Positions 27,485-36,813 of a stretch of 64,000 nt of DNA are shown piece after piece (position 1 is the stretch's first letter; every line of letters begins with the position of its first letter). The notes below the pieces were generated by a model. The model was given only the letters and a program-made list of their open reading frames with translations. It was not told where the DNA came from and did not search any database. The DNA is from Pedobacter cryoconitis (GTDB taxonomy: Bacteria; Bacteroidota; Bacteroidia; Sphingobacteriales; Sphingobacteriaceae). Made by a program: the position numbers and the translations under genes. Location of the stretch: assembly GCF_014200605.1 (NCBI RefSeq), contig NZ_JACHCE010000001.1, positions 434,001 to 498,000 on the forward strand, in the 5' to 3' direction.

Positions 27485-28780
27485 ATGAAAAGACCTTTAC
27501 TTCTTTTTTCTGCTGTTTTTTGTTTTTTACACTTGACTTCTACCGCTCAGGTAGCAGATAAGGCAGCATTGGCGAAATCAATCCGCTCGGATAGCCGTTT
27601 AGATACTATCCAGGCAAGAGCAATCAAATTACTTAACGGATTTTCTGCAGGCACATCTTATGATGAAGTATGGATCAGAGACTTTAACACTTTCATTAAA
27701 GGATCTTTGAAAATTCAATCCAAAGAAAAAGTGAGGAACATGCTCCTGATGTTTTTTAAAATTCAGGGGGAAGATGGTAATATCGTAGATGGTGTAGTGG
27801 ATAGTGCAAAAGCAAATGGGGGATATCAATACCGGTATTCAGCTTTATTACCAGGTTGGGCAGCCCATAAGAACACAGTGGAAACCGATCAGGAATCCTC
27901 ATTGGTACAGGCAGTTAAGAAATATATTGACCTTACCGGAGATGTATCTATCCTTTCTGAACAGATTAATGCTAAAACCATTTTGCAAAGAATGGAAGAT
28001 TCTTTCTCTTATCTGCTGAAAGACAGATGGTCTGAGAAATATGGTCTGGTAAAAGGGGCCACAACTATCGACTGGGGTGATGTACAGCCAGAAAAAGGCT
28101 GGGGGGTAGCGATCAATGCGCATACCAGATGGGCCATAGATATTTACGATAATGCCATGTTTGTTATGGCTATTAATGATTTTCTGGCAATGAAGCCCAA
28201 AGCTTATCAAACCCAAAAAGACTGGGCCGCATTGGCAAGCAGTATAAAAGTCAATGTCCGGAAACATCTTTGGATGGCAGCAGAGCAGAAATACAGACCT
28301 CATATATACCTCAATGGCAGCCCTTTTTCAAAAACCTTTGAAGAAGACAAAATTTTGTATTCCGGTGGATCTGTATGTGCAATACTGGCTGGATTTAATA
28401 CAAAAAAAGAGATAGAAAATATTAACCGTCAAATCGTAATTGCAGCAACAAAAGAGAGACATGCAACTATTGGCTTTACTGTTTATCCGCCTTACCCGGC
28501 AACTGAATTTCCAAACATGCTGCCCTATACTTATCAGAATGGAGGTGACTGGACCTGGTTTGGGGGCCGGATGATCAATGGACTGGTAAACCATGGTTTA
28601 GTTCAGGAAGCTTATGCGGAGTTAATGCCTATGGTCAACCGGGCAATTGACCATAAGGGCTTTTATGAATGGTACAATGTACAAACTGGTGAAGCCAAAG
28701 GATCGGGTGATTTCAGAGGAGAGGCCGGGGTTTTATATGATGCAGTTGAATCCTTAAGACAGTGGGCAGCTAAAAATTAA
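27485..28780 (+). CDS. Six-hairpin glycosidase-like protein
   Basis: Protein of 431 residues with a Sec signal (LLFSAVFCFLHLTSTAQ). The sequence is helical with conserved patches spaced like an (alpha/alpha)6 barrel: YDEVWIRDFNTFI at about 60, NTVETDQESSL at about 132, ATTIDWGDVQP at about 195, and NGGDWTWFGGRMINGL at about 352. Such proteins are often annotated as amylo-alpha-1,6-glucosidase-like or six-hairpin glycosidases. Acidic residues in DEVWIRD and GGDWTW are candidates for catalysis. I cannot assign a GH family; it lacks the DIDAMWLRD-like motif I would expect of GH125. It is first in the unit with SusC/SusD. Confidence 0.7.
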   Translation: MKRPLLLFSAVFCFLHLTSTAQVADKAALAKSIRSDSRLDTIQARAIKLLNGFSAGTSYDEVWIRDFNTFIKGSLKIQSKEKVRNMLLMFFKIQGEDGNIVDGVVDSAKANGGYQYRYSALLPGWAAHKNTVETDQESSLVQAVKKYIDLTGDVSILSEQINAKTILQRMEDSFSYLLKDRWSEKYGLVKGATTIDWGDVQPEKGWGVAINAHTRWAIDIYDNAMFVMAINDFLAMKPKAYQTQKDWAALASSIKVNVRKHLWMAAEQKYRPHIYLNGSPFSKTFEEDKILYSGGSVCAILAGFNTKKEIENINRQIVIAATKERHATIGFTVYPPYPATEFPNMLPYTYQNGGDWTWFGGRMINGLVNHGLVQEAYAELMPMVNRAIDHKGFYEWYNVQTGEAKGSGDFRGEAGVLYDAVESLRQWAAKN

Positions 28781-28938
28781 CATTTAACACCTGTTTCGTC
28801 AATACACAATCATGCTTGAAGGGGTAATTGGGATAACCTTGTTTTTTTGAACCACAAAGAACGCTGTAAACGCTGTCACAAAACCAAAAGCTGATTATAC
28901 AAAATATTACCACACCTAAAAACTAAAAACCAAATTTT

Positions 28939-31900
28939 ATGAAAAGAGCATTTATCTACTCCATCCTGCTCTCGCTGCTCTCCCTGCATGCGATCGCGCA
29001 AACTAAAATTACCGGGAAAGTCACCGGGGCAAAAGATAATCTGCCAATACCCGGTGTCAGCATCAAAGTAAAAGGTGCTGCCGGTGGTACAACTACAGAT
29101 ATTTCCGGGAATTACCAGATTCAGTTACCTGACGATAAAGGTACACTGGTGTTTTCCTCTACAGGTTTTTCCTCTACAGAAAGGACTGTAGCCGGCAGAA
29201 GTATCATCAATATCCAGTTAGAAGAAAAAGCTGATAATCTGAGTGAAGTAGTTGTAATTGGCTATGGTACCGTAAAGAAATCAGATTTAACCGGTGCTGT
29301 GGCTACCATCAAAGGAGAACAGCTGATGGATAAACCTGTAGCCAACATCTCTCAGGCATTGCAGGGTAAAATCGCAGGGGTAGAAGTAAGTTTAAACAGT
29401 GCTGCACCCGGTACAGCTGCGAAAGTACGTGTACGTGGTATTGGCTCGATTAACTCTAATATCGACCCGCTTTATGTAATTGACGGTGTTGCTGGTGTTG
29501 ATCCTAACTCCATTAATCCAAATGATGTGGCTTCGCTCGAAGTGCTGAAAGATGCTTCTTCAACTGCAATTTATGGTTCCCGTGGTGCAAATGGTGTAAT
29601 TATGATTACCACCAAACGCGGCAGAAGAGACGGAACACAGATTAGTTATGAGGCGAATACGAACATCAGTGAATTATACAGACATGTACGTACGTTAAAT
29701 TCAGAAGAATTCCTGAAAGTATATAATCAGGCTTTTGCAAATGGTCAGAAATTTGATCCGGCAGGTGGGGTATGGTCTCCGCCAAAAGAATTGAATTATG
29801 CAAACTATCCATTATTATTTGATACCAATAACAAGCCTTTATATGATACAAACTGGGAAAAGGAAACTTATAAACCTGCGTTTTCACAAAATCACCAGTT
29901 AAACTTACAGGGGGGGAACGAAAAAACACTTTATAGTTTATCATTAGGTTACCTGAATCAAAAAGGGTTGGCGCCTACATCAGGGTTTAAACGTTATTCT
30001 GTAAAGATGACCCTGGATAATGACGTTAAAAGCTGGTTGAAAGTTGGGGGTAATGTAAACCTGATCCGTAGTATACAGCGTCTGGTTACTGATGGTAACG
30101 GAAGTTTGAACGTGGCAAGGGCAGTAGCCGAAGAAGTACCACTTTTGCCGGTAAAATATCCTAATGGACTTTATGCCGGAAATTTTGATATCGCCGGATT
30201 AGAAGGTGCACCAAATCCAATAGATATTGCAAATAACAGGTACACAATTAATAATACTTTACAGATGCTGGGTAATGTTTATGCATTATTCCATATCACT
30301 AAAGAACTTGATTTTAAAACAGACTTTGGTTATAACCTGAGTTCGAACAAGAATAATTACTTTTCTTCGCAAAACCTGCCCCATTTATCTCAGGATGAAG
30401 GAGGGGTCGCTAATATCAATGCCTATGATAATTATTACTGGCAGACTGAGAATTATTTAACATGGAATAAAAAAATCAATGACCGTCAGAAACTGACTGC
30501 TTTATTAGGGATATCCTTACAGCAAACCGGTTATGAAAGAGTACGTGCAGAGACACAGAACTTCATAGATGATATCTTTCAGTATCATTACCTTCAGGCA
30601 GGATCTGTCAGATCGGCAAGTGAATCTTATGATACCAAATCATCTTTAGCTTCTTTTTATGCAAGGTTAAATTACAGCATTGACGATAAATATCTTTTTA
30701 CAGCAACAGGTCGTTATGATGGTTCTTCCAGATTCGGAAAAAACAATAAATATGCGTTTTTCCCATCAGTAGGTGCAGCATGGAAAGTGTCTCAGGAAGA
30801 TTTCATGAAAGAAATCAAAAGTATCTCTAATTTAAAAATCCGTGCAAGTTATGGTACTTCAGGTAACCAGGAAATTGGACAGGCACGTTCATTGGCACAA
30901 ATTCAACCAAGTACAACGGTTCTTGGGGGGGCAGCACAGTCCACATTATTGCCAAGTTATATTGGTAACCCGGATTTGAAATGGGAAAGATCTATTCAGC
31001 TTGATGGAGGTATTGAACTGGGTATGTTCAATGATAGAATCAACCTGACTTTTGATTATTATAACCGGGTCACTAAAGACTTATTATTACAAACACCAAT
31101 CCCGTGGTCAGCAGGATTTACCAATGCAAACGTTTACAAAAATGTAGGTTCTGTGAGAAACTCAGGTATAGAGATCAGCCTGAATACTGTCAATGTTAAA
31201 ACAGAGAACTTTACCTGGTCTACCAACTTCCTGTTCTCGGCCAATAAAAACAAAGTTATTAAACTGAATGATGGTAATGCTGATATTTTTCCTGGCCCGA
31301 ATTTCCTTGGACAGAACTATGTGGTTCGTGTAGGGGAGCCGATCGGTTCATTTTATGGAATGACACGTTTGGGTACTTATGGCGAATCTGAAGCTGTAGA
31401 AGCTGCTTCACACGGGCTGAAACCCGGAGACAGAAAGTATCTGTATAATCCGGACGGAACAGTAAACTATAGTATTATAGGCCGTGCTTATCCAAAATGG
31501 ACAGGTACATTCAGCAGTAGTTTTAAATATAAAAACTGGGATCTATCATTTGATATCCGTTTCGTTCAGGGTGTAAATACTGCTGCCAACTTTAAACACT
31601 CAGTGGAGGACAGACAAACCATTTCGAATAGTCTTGCAACAGTTTTAAATGCCTGGACACCACAAAATCAGAACACTTCTATTTCGCAGGTACGTAACTA
31701 TAAATTTGCCCAGGATTCACACTTTGATAGCTGGTGGGTAGAAGATGGTTCATTTATCCGTGGTCAGAATTTTATTGTGGGTTATACTTTCCCGCCTGCG
31801 ATTAATGAGAAATTGAATATCAAACGTTTAAGAGTTTATGCAAACGTTCAGAACCTGTTTATCATTACCAAATACACAGGTTACGATCCTGAGGTAGATA

Positions 31901-32007
31901 CATTCAACCAGACTTATGGTTCAAATGCTTCATTCTCTCAAAATATAGACTTTTTTGCTACGCCAAGGCCTCGTATCTGGAATTTAGGCGTTCAACTTAC
32001 TTTTTAA
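28939..32007 (+). CDS. SusC/RagA family TonB-linked outer-membrane protein
   Basis: Protein of 1022 residues with a signal peptide ending IAQ, a carboxypeptidase-like regulatory domain (TGKVTGAKDNLPIPGVSIK, residues about 25-100), the SusC box LSEVVVIGYGTVKKSDLTGAV, a plug with PLYVIDGVAG and YGSRGANGVIMITTKRG, then a 22-strand barrel. It imports oligosaccharides with its SusD partner, whose start is 11 bases downstream. No STN domain is present, so control should come from the GntR regulator and not from a sigma/anti-sigma pair. Its leader of about 158 bases after the glycosidase gene carries no evident terminator. Confidence 0.95.
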   Translation: MKRAFIYSILLSLLSLHAIAQTKITGKVTGAKDNLPIPGVSIKVKGAAGGTTTDISGNYQIQLPDDKGTLVFSSTGFSSTERTVAGRSIINIQLEEKADNLSEVVVIGYGTVKKSDLTGAVATIKGEQLMDKPVANISQALQGKIAGVEVSLNSAAPGTAAKVRVRGIGSINSNIDPLYVIDGVAGVDPNSINPNDVASLEVLKDASSTAIYGSRGANGVIMITTKRGRRDGTQISYEANTNISELYRHVRTLNSEEFLKVYNQAFANGQKFDPAGGVWSPPKELNYANYPLLFDTNNKPLYDTNWEKETYKPAFSQNHQLNLQGGNEKTLYSLSLGYLNQKGLAPTSGFKRYSVKMTLDNDVKSWLKVGGNVNLIRSIQRLVTDGNGSLNVARAVAEEVPLLPVKYPNGLYAGNFDIAGLEGAPNPIDIANNRYTINNTLQMLGNVYALFHITKELDFKTDFGYNLSSNKNNYFSSQNLPHLSQDEGGVANINAYDNYYWQTENYLTWNKKINDRQKLTALLGISLQQTGYERVRAETQNFIDDIFQYHYLQAGSVRSASESYDTKSSLASFYARLNYSIDDKYLFTATGRYDGSSRFGKNNKYAFFPSVGAAWKVSQEDFMKEIKSISNLKIRASYGTSGNQEIGQARSLAQIQPSTTVLGGAAQSTLLPSYIGNPDLKWERSIQLDGGIELGMFNDRINLTFDYYNRVTKDLLLQTPIPWSAGFTNANVYKNVGSVRNSGIEISLNTVNVKTENFTWSTNFLFSANKNKVIKLNDGNADIFPGPNFLGQNYVVRVGEPIGSFYGMTRLGTYGESEAVEAASHGLKPGDRKYLYNPDGTVNYSIIGRAYPKWTGTFSSSFKYKNWDLSFDIRFVQGVNTAANFKHSVEDRQTISNSLATVLNAWTPQNQNTSISQVRNYKFAQDSHFDSWWVEDGSFIRGQNFIVGYTFPPAINEKLNIKRLRVYANVQNLFIITKYTGYDPEVDTFNQTYGSNASFSQNIDFFATPRPRIWNLGVQLTF

Positions 32008-32018
32008 AACCGAATCAC

Positions 32019-33530
32019 ATGAAAAAGACAAAAAATATACTATTTGCGGTACTGGTTTTACTTAGCTGTGCCTCATGTAAAAAGTTTCTGGAAGAAAAGC
32101 CAACCGACTTTATCACACCAGACTCCCAACTTTCAAGTGCTAAAGTAGCAAGGGCTTTTGCCAGTGGAAGTTATCAGTATCTTCAGGGAATGCTTAAAGG
32201 CCAGCCTTCTTCTTATGGGGGTAATACCTGGAATTTAATGGAATTTATGACTGGAAAAGCGAATAGCGATCTTGGGCAAACCGGGGCTTCCAGTTTTCAG
32301 AACCTTTCTTACAGTACCACCTCATTTTATATTGATACCTGGTGGCAGCAAATGTACCTTGGAATTGGCGCTTGTAACCTGGCGATAGAAAAGATACCAA
32401 CTATCAATGCTCCCGGACTTAGCGATGCGGAAAAGACAAACCTGATTGCTGAAGCGCGTACGCTCCGGGCATTATATTATTTTTATCTCGTAAGGATGTA
32501 TGGAGCTGTTCCAAAAGTTACTGAGGTACCAAAAAATCTGAACCTGTCCATTCCTAGAACTGCTGCAAAAGACATTTATGATACAGTGATTATACCTGAC
32601 TTATTAGCAGCAGAGAAATCTACCTTACCATCGAGAGATATTACAGGAAAGGTCTCCATGAGTGCTGTAAAATCGATCCTTGCAGATGTGTATTTAACTT
32701 ATGCAGGTGCAGCGATTAATGGAGGAAAGCAATACTATGCAGAATCAGCTAAACGTTCACTTGAAGTGACACAAACTGGTGGATATTCTTTATTCCCTGA
32801 ATATACTGACATGCTCAAACCAGCCAATAAAAATAATGGAGAATTTATCTTTCAGGTTCAGTATGCTGCTTCTGTTCCATCCACAAATCCATTAACTGCA
32901 TTAACTATTCCAAACTATTCGGGCATTTCTGGTTATTCAGATGAGTATGGTTCTGTTTATCCTACGCCACAGTTTGTCAGTTCTTATGCACCGGGTGATA
33001 AGCGGGCTGCTGAAAAACAATTTTTCTATACCAGCTACAAAAACCTGAAATCTGGTCAGATTGTTAATTTTAAGAACGCCTACATTTATAAATGGTTTGA
33101 CTCTACAGCTGTAGTCAGTACTTTGAAATCAGATCTTAACTTTACTTTATACCGTCTGGCCGATGTACAGTTAATGTACGCTGAAGCATCCAACCAGGCA
33201 GAAGGCGGGCCGAATGGTACCGCAGTTCAATTTGTAAATAATATTAGAAAAAGAGCGAATTTAGCGCCAATAGGAGCTTTATCCTCAGCTGCTTTTGAGC
33301 AGGAAGTATGGGCACAGCGTTATTACGAATTGTGTTTTGAGAATAAGATGTGGTTTGATATGGTCCGTACCAGAAAAGTTCATAACGATGTGACAGGTAA
33401 CTGGGACAACTTTGTAGGACATAGAACGGTATTCGGAGCGACATTTTCAGAAAAACAACTGTTGTTCCCCTTACCTAAACAGGAAACTGATGTGAATCCA
33501 AGTTTGCTGCCAAATAATACAGGATTTTAA
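32019..33530 (+). CDS. RagB/SusD family nutrient-binding lipoprotein
   Basis: Protein of 503 residues with a lipoprotein signal (LLSCASCKKFLEEKPTDFITP). SusD features are present: LIAEARTLRALYYFYLVRMYGAVPKVTEVP in the TPR-like region, LADVQLMYAEASNQAEG, and the C-terminal FPLPKQETDVNPSLLPNNTGF ending. It is the surface lid of the SusC transporter, 11 bases upstream. A strong GC-rich terminator lies 43 bases after its stop, so the transcript ends here. Confidence 0.95.
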   Translation: MKKTKNILFAVLVLLSCASCKKFLEEKPTDFITPDSQLSSAKVARAFASGSYQYLQGMLKGQPSSYGGNTWNLMEFMTGKANSDLGQTGASSFQNLSYSTTSFYIDTWWQQMYLGIGACNLAIEKIPTINAPGLSDAEKTNLIAEARTLRALYYFYLVRMYGAVPKVTEVPKNLNLSIPRTAAKDIYDTVIIPDLLAAEKSTLPSRDITGKVSMSAVKSILADVYLTYAGAAINGGKQYYAESAKRSLEVTQTGGYSLFPEYTDMLKPANKNNGEFIFQVQYAASVPSTNPLTALTIPNYSGISGYSDEYGSVYPTPQFVSSYAPGDKRAAEKQFFYTSYKNLKSGQIVNFKNAYIYKWFDSTAVVSTLKSDLNFTLYRLADVQLMYAEASNQAEGGPNGTAVQFVNNIRKRANLAPIGALSSAAFEQEVWAQRYYELCFENKMWFDMVRTRKVHNDVTGNWDNFVGHRTVFGATFSEKQLLFPLPKQETDVNPSLLPNNTGF

Positions 33531-33572
33531 GGGTTTGTTTGCTATTCTATAATAGAAAATCAAATTCCTGTC

Positions 33573-33610
33573 ATGCCCCCGGATTGAAATATTATCCGGG
33601 GGCATTTTTA
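33573..33610 (+). terminator. Rho-independent terminator after SusD
   Basis: Twelve-base perfect arms ATGCCCCCGGAT (33573-33584) and ATCCGGGGGCAT (33594-33605), 9-base loop, then TTTTTAT. Strongest stem in the window. Confidence 0.92.
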
Positions 33611-33638
33611 TAGGGCATTAACCCTGATAGGCTGCTAG

Positions 33639-34097
33639 ATGCTGGTCCTATTGCTGACTTTGATGCCTTTATTGACGGGCGCACAAAGCAGCACAAAAAA
33701 AACTGAATTTACAAAGCGTTTCACTAAAGTCTATAATGATGAAGGGGTAGAAATTAAAGCCTGGGATCTTGATGCACTGGTTGTTGCCGGAGGTCTTCGT
33801 TCTTCTTTGAATGATTTGCTGATTTATGCGAAAAATAATATGGAGAATAAAAATACTGATTTATCAAAAGCAGTTGAGCTTACACATCAGGTTACTTTCT
33901 CCAAAGGAACTATAGTTGGTTTAGGCTGGCATATTATTCAATCAGCAGATGAGGCTTATTACTGGCATAACGGATCAACTGGCGGAAGCAGAAGTTTTAT
34001 CATGATGGATTTGAATAAAAAGACAGCGGTGATCGTCCTTTCCAATTCTAATGTTGAAACCGATACCGCAGGGGTAAGGATTTTCGAGAAATTATAG
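33639..34097 (+). pseudogene. Internally deleted serine hydrolase (beta-lactamase-related) remnant
   Basis: An open frame of 152 residues: a short signal-like start (MLVLLLTLMPLLTGAQ), a short linker TEFTKRFTKVYNDEG, then the C-terminal third of a class C beta-lactamase/D-peptidase-related serine hydrolase (AGGLRSSLNDLLIYAKNN and YYWHNGSTGGSRSFIMMD, the HxG-type motif). The N-terminal two thirds with the SxxK nucleophile and YxN are absent; family members are usually 350-450 residues. The reading frame is intact, so this looks like an in-frame internal deletion that fused leader and tail. It should have no hydrolase activity. It follows the SusD terminator and precedes a bidirectional terminator. 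Confidence 0.7.
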
Positions 34098-34111
34098 TTT
34101 TTTAAATACAA

Positions 34112-34137
34112 AAGCCGGTGAAAAAAATCACCGGCTT
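34112..34137. terminator. Bidirectional terminator
   Basis: Ten-base arms AAGCCGGTGA (34112-34121) and TCACCGGCTT (34128-34137) with a loop of six A. It lies between the serine hydrolase remnant (+) and purA (-). Confidence 0.8.
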
Positions 34138-34146
34138 AATTGATCC

Positions 34147-35424
34147 CTAATTCAAAATCAGGGTTTGTTTTCTATCCGGACCAACAGAAAGATATTTGAC
34201 AGGTACACCTAATTCCTTTTCTAAAAATTTTATATAAGTATTCAGGTTTGCAGGTATCTGGTCTGCTGCTGTTATACCAGTTATATCTTCCTGCCAGCCA
34301 TCAATTTCCTGTAATACTGGTACGGGTTGAATCGCATGAATATCATAAGGCATATAGTCGATTACTTCACCATTGTAATGATAATGTGTGCAGGCATAGA
34401 TCTGCTCAAATCCACGCAATACATCTGCTTTAGTCATGACTAGCTGGTTAACCCCATTAATCATAATTGCATATTTTAATGCTGGCAGATCGATCCATCC
34501 GGTGCGTCTTGACCTTCCGGTTATCGCGCCAAATTCATGGCCTTTAAATCGTAATTCTTCTCCTGTTTCGTTATCTAGTTCGGTGGGGAAGGGACCGCCA
34601 CCTACCCTTGTACAGTAAGCTTTAAAAACACCAATCACTTCGCCAATCTGGTTAGGCGCAATACCCAATCCGGTACAGGCACCTGCTGTGGTAGTATTTG
34701 AAGAGGTTACAAATGGGTAGGAGCCAAAGTCAATATCTAATAGTGTACCCTGCGCGCCCTCAGCCAATATCTTTTTACCTTTTTTTAGATAGTCATTGAC
34801 TACATGCTCTGAATCAACTAATGGAAACTGGCTGATCAAATCAAGCGCCTGGAAAAATTCTTTTTCCTGCTCCCTGAAATCAATGATTTCACTGTACAAT
34901 AACTGGAGTATATACTTGTGTTTGTTAACCAGTTTATGGTATCGTTCTTTAAAGTCCGGTAAAGTGAAATCTCCCAGACGCAGACCGTTGCGACCGGTTT
35001 TATCCATATATGCAGGGCCAATACCCTTAAGTGTAGAGCCAATTTTGCTATCGCCCATTCTTTTTTCTGAGGCTGCATCCAACAGCCTGTGCGTAGGTAA
35101 GATCAGATGTGCTTTTTTTGCAATCATCAGGTTCTTTTTAGCCAGCAGATCATGTCCTGCGCCTTTTAAACTCTCCAGCTCCTTTTTCAGTGCAACCGGA
35201 TCTATAACCACACCATTTCCAATCAGGTTCATGGTGTTTTCAAAGAATATGCCCGAAGGAATGGTATTCAAAACGAATTTTTTACCTTCAAATTCTAAGG
35301 TATGACCAGCATTCGGGCCACCCTGAAAACGGGCAATTAAATCATAATCAGGACTTAAAACATCCACAATTTTCCCTTTACCTTCATCGCCCCACTGGAG
35401 GCCTAATAAAACATCAACAGCCAT
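34147..35424 (-). CDS. purA: Adenylosuccinate synthase
   Basis: Protein of 425 residues, the normal length. The N-terminus has the GTP-binding LLGLQWGDEGKGKIVD, and the family motifs QGGPNAGHT, KGIGPAYMDKTGRNGLR and RTGWIDLPALKYA are intact. It joins IMP and aspartate with GTP to make adenylosuccinate, the first committed step to AMP, in the cytoplasm. It is a single housekeeping gene among accessory ones. The 97-base region upstream separates it from the Crp/Fnr gene and holds an Fnr-shaped palindrome that also precedes that regulator. Confidence 0.98.
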   Translation of the reverse strand: MAVDVLLGLQWGDEGKGKIVDVLSPDYDLIARFQGGPNAGHTLEFEGKKFVLNTIPSGIFFENTMNLIGNGVVIDPVALKKELESLKGAGHDLLAKKNLMIAKKAHLILPTHRLLDAASEKRMGDSKIGSTLKGIGPAYMDKTGRNGLRLGDFTLPDFKERYHKLVNKHKYILQLLYSEIIDFREQEKEFFQALDLISQFPLVDSEHVVNDYLKKGKKILAEGAQGTLLDIDFGSYPFVTSSNTTTAGACTGLGIAPNQIGEVIGVFKAYCTRVGGGPFPTELDNETGEELRFKGHEFGAITGRSRRTGWIDLPALKYAIMINGVNQLVMTKADVLRGFEQIYACTHYHYNGEVIDYMPYDIHAIQPVPVLQEIDGWQEDITGITAADQIPANLNTYIKFLEKELGVPVKYLSVGPDRKQTLILN

Positions 35425-35494
35425 TGTCTAATTTATTTAATTGATATGCATCTTTTTACGAAAGCAAAGTTGGGTATAACCTGAGCGCTATCAA

Positions 35495-35508
35495 TTGCCA
35501 AATGACAA
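35495..35508. promoter_or_regulatory. Putative Crp/Fnr site upstream of purA
   Basis: TTGCCAAATGACAA, with one mismatch to the palindrome TTGCCNNNNGGCAA, in the gap between the Crp/Fnr gene stop and the purA start. The spacing is that of an Fnr box (TTGAT-N4-ATCAA). Confidence 0.5.
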
Positions 35509-35521
35509 AAAAGCAAATAAG

Positions 35522-36085
35522 TTATTTTTTTCTGATGCGGCTCAGTGAGGATGCAGTAATTCCAAGATAGGAAGCCAGCATGGAAAGCGGGACACGGTTA
35601 GCCAGACCTGGATAGTGCTCCAGAAAATGGAGGTAGCGGGTATGTGCATCCTGAACCAGCATATTACTGCTGGCTTTCATTTTGTTTTCCATCACATACG
35701 AGGTGATCTTTAAAAAGATATCACTCCAGCCAGTAATGGTATTGGAAAGGTCTTCAAATCCTTCTTTGGAAAATACCAGCAGCTTACAGTCTGTAACAGC
35801 CTCAATATATTCTGCAGATGGAACTTCGTCACGGAAACTGTTGATATCGGCTACAAAACGATTTTCATAAACAAAGTAACGGGTATATCCTTCACCGGCT
35901 TTATCATAATAACAGACCCTGAATACGCCTTCTGTGATGTATCCTATTTTATCAGCTATCTTACCTGCCTGTGAAAAGTATGCCCCTTTAGGTATGGTTT
36001 TTAGTTTTGCTTTGGACTGAATCATTGCGATCTGCTCCTGATTGAGATTTCCAAACTGAAGGAGGTAACTAATTAATTCTTCCAT
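35522..36085 (-). CDS. Crp/Fnr family transcriptional regulator
   Basis: Protein of 187 residues from the ATG at 36085; two codons upstream only TTG is available. Residues about 20-120 form a cyclic-nucleotide-binding beta-roll (IPKGAYFSQAGKIADKIGYITEGVFRV), but the phosphate-binding cassette lacks a clear RxS. The helical C-terminus ends in a short HTH (VPLSMLASYLGITASSLSRIRKK). It belongs to the large Bacteroidota group of short Crp-like regulators that do not bind cAMP in the classical way. It is transcribed towards purA, and matched palindromes lie on both sides of the gene. Confidence 0.88.
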   Translation of the reverse strand: MEELISYLLQFGNLNQEQIAMIQSKAKLKTIPKGAYFSQAGKIADKIGYITEGVFRVCYYDKAGEGYTRYFVYENRFVADINSFRDEVPSAEYIEAVTDCKLLVFSKEGFEDLSNTITGWSDIFLKITSYVMENKMKASSNMLVQDAHTRYLHFLEHYPGLANRVPLSMLASYLGITASSLSRIRKK

Positions 36086-36118
36086 ACCCAAAGTTAATCA
36101 GTCTGGGCTAAACAAAAA

Positions 36119-36132
36119 TTGCCATTTGGCAA
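36119..36132. promoter_or_regulatory. Putative Crp/Fnr site upstream of the regulator
   Basis: TTGCCATTTGGCAA, perfect palindrome arms TTGCCA/TGGCAA around TT, 34 bases upstream of the regulator's ATG. The same motif with one change lies downstream at 35495-35508. Confidence 0.55.
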
Positions 36133-36252
36133 AAAATAAGAAATACGTAGATTTTTATATGATTTCAAGGTTTATGGGTTTCCGTAAAGAAAGAATTATA
36201 ACTGTGTATATTTTTGATTTTTAAACCATCAGATAATTTAATAATAAGATTT

Positions 36253-36813
36253 ATGCGCGAATTCTACGAAAGAAAAAAAAGAATAAACCAGCTTTTACCT
36301 CTATTCCTTTTCCTGTTAGCCATATTTTGTTCTTCATGTAGCAAAGAAAGTCAAGAGCCAGAGCCGATAGTTAAAACAGAAACGGATGTTTACGCTTATG
36401 AGGTAACTTGTACTGCTTGTGAAATTCAATTCCTGGATAAAAATAAAAGCATTAAGACGGTAATTAATCCTAATGGGAAATGGAGTTACCCTTTAGAAAA
36501 AATTAGTGATGCAGAACTGAAGCTCAGTATCAAAACAACCAATGGCATTTATCAGGATATTAGTGCCTATATCTTAAAGAATAATGAAGTAATCTATGGT
36601 GATTTAGGTTATAACAGTTTTAATTTATTATATAATATTAAATCAGAGCAAAAATCAATGACCTATGGCAATTATAATGCTGGATCTGGTGGCTCAGGCT
36701 CAAATGGTGGCAGTACAAAACCAAGTTCATCGATATGCGGGGCAAGAACTAAAGCCGGAGGATATTGTAAACGTGTCGTTTCTGGTGGAGGCAGGTGCTG
36801 GCAGCATAGCTAA
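36253..36813 (+). CDS. Lipoprotein with C-terminal Cys/His (zinc-binding, DUF5763-like) tail
   Basis: Protein of 186 residues from the ATG at 36253; a longer frame begins at a TTG (36214). The leader LLPLFLFLLAIFCSSC ends in a lipobox Cys, so it is probably a lipid-anchored envelope protein. A beta-rich middle part (ETDVYAYEVTCTACEIQFLD) is followed by a Gly/Ser linker, then CGARTKAGGYCKRVVSGGGRCWQH: a C-x9-C-x9-C-x2-H cluster of the type named DUF5763, expected to hold zinc. A zinc-knuckle tail on an exported lipoprotein is unusual; the tail alone is normally seen on small cytoplasmic proteins. Confidence 0.65.
   Translation: MREFYERKKRINQLLPLFLFLLAIFCSSCSKESQEPEPIVKTETDVYAYEVTCTACEIQFLDKNKSIKTVINPNGKWSYPLEKISDAELKLSIKTTNGIYQDISAYILKNNEVIYGDLGYNSFNLLYNIKSEQKSMTYGNYNAGSGGSGSNGGSTKPSSSICGARTKAGGYCKRVVSGGGRCWQHS

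Noticed and set aside
33639..34097. Functional beta-lactamase
   Set aside because: The SxxK and YxN motifs are missing; only the C-terminal third is present.
34796..35305. Plus-strand frame of 169 residues
   Set aside because: It lies wholly antisense to purA, whose motifs are intact, and its composition is that of a reverse-frame shadow.
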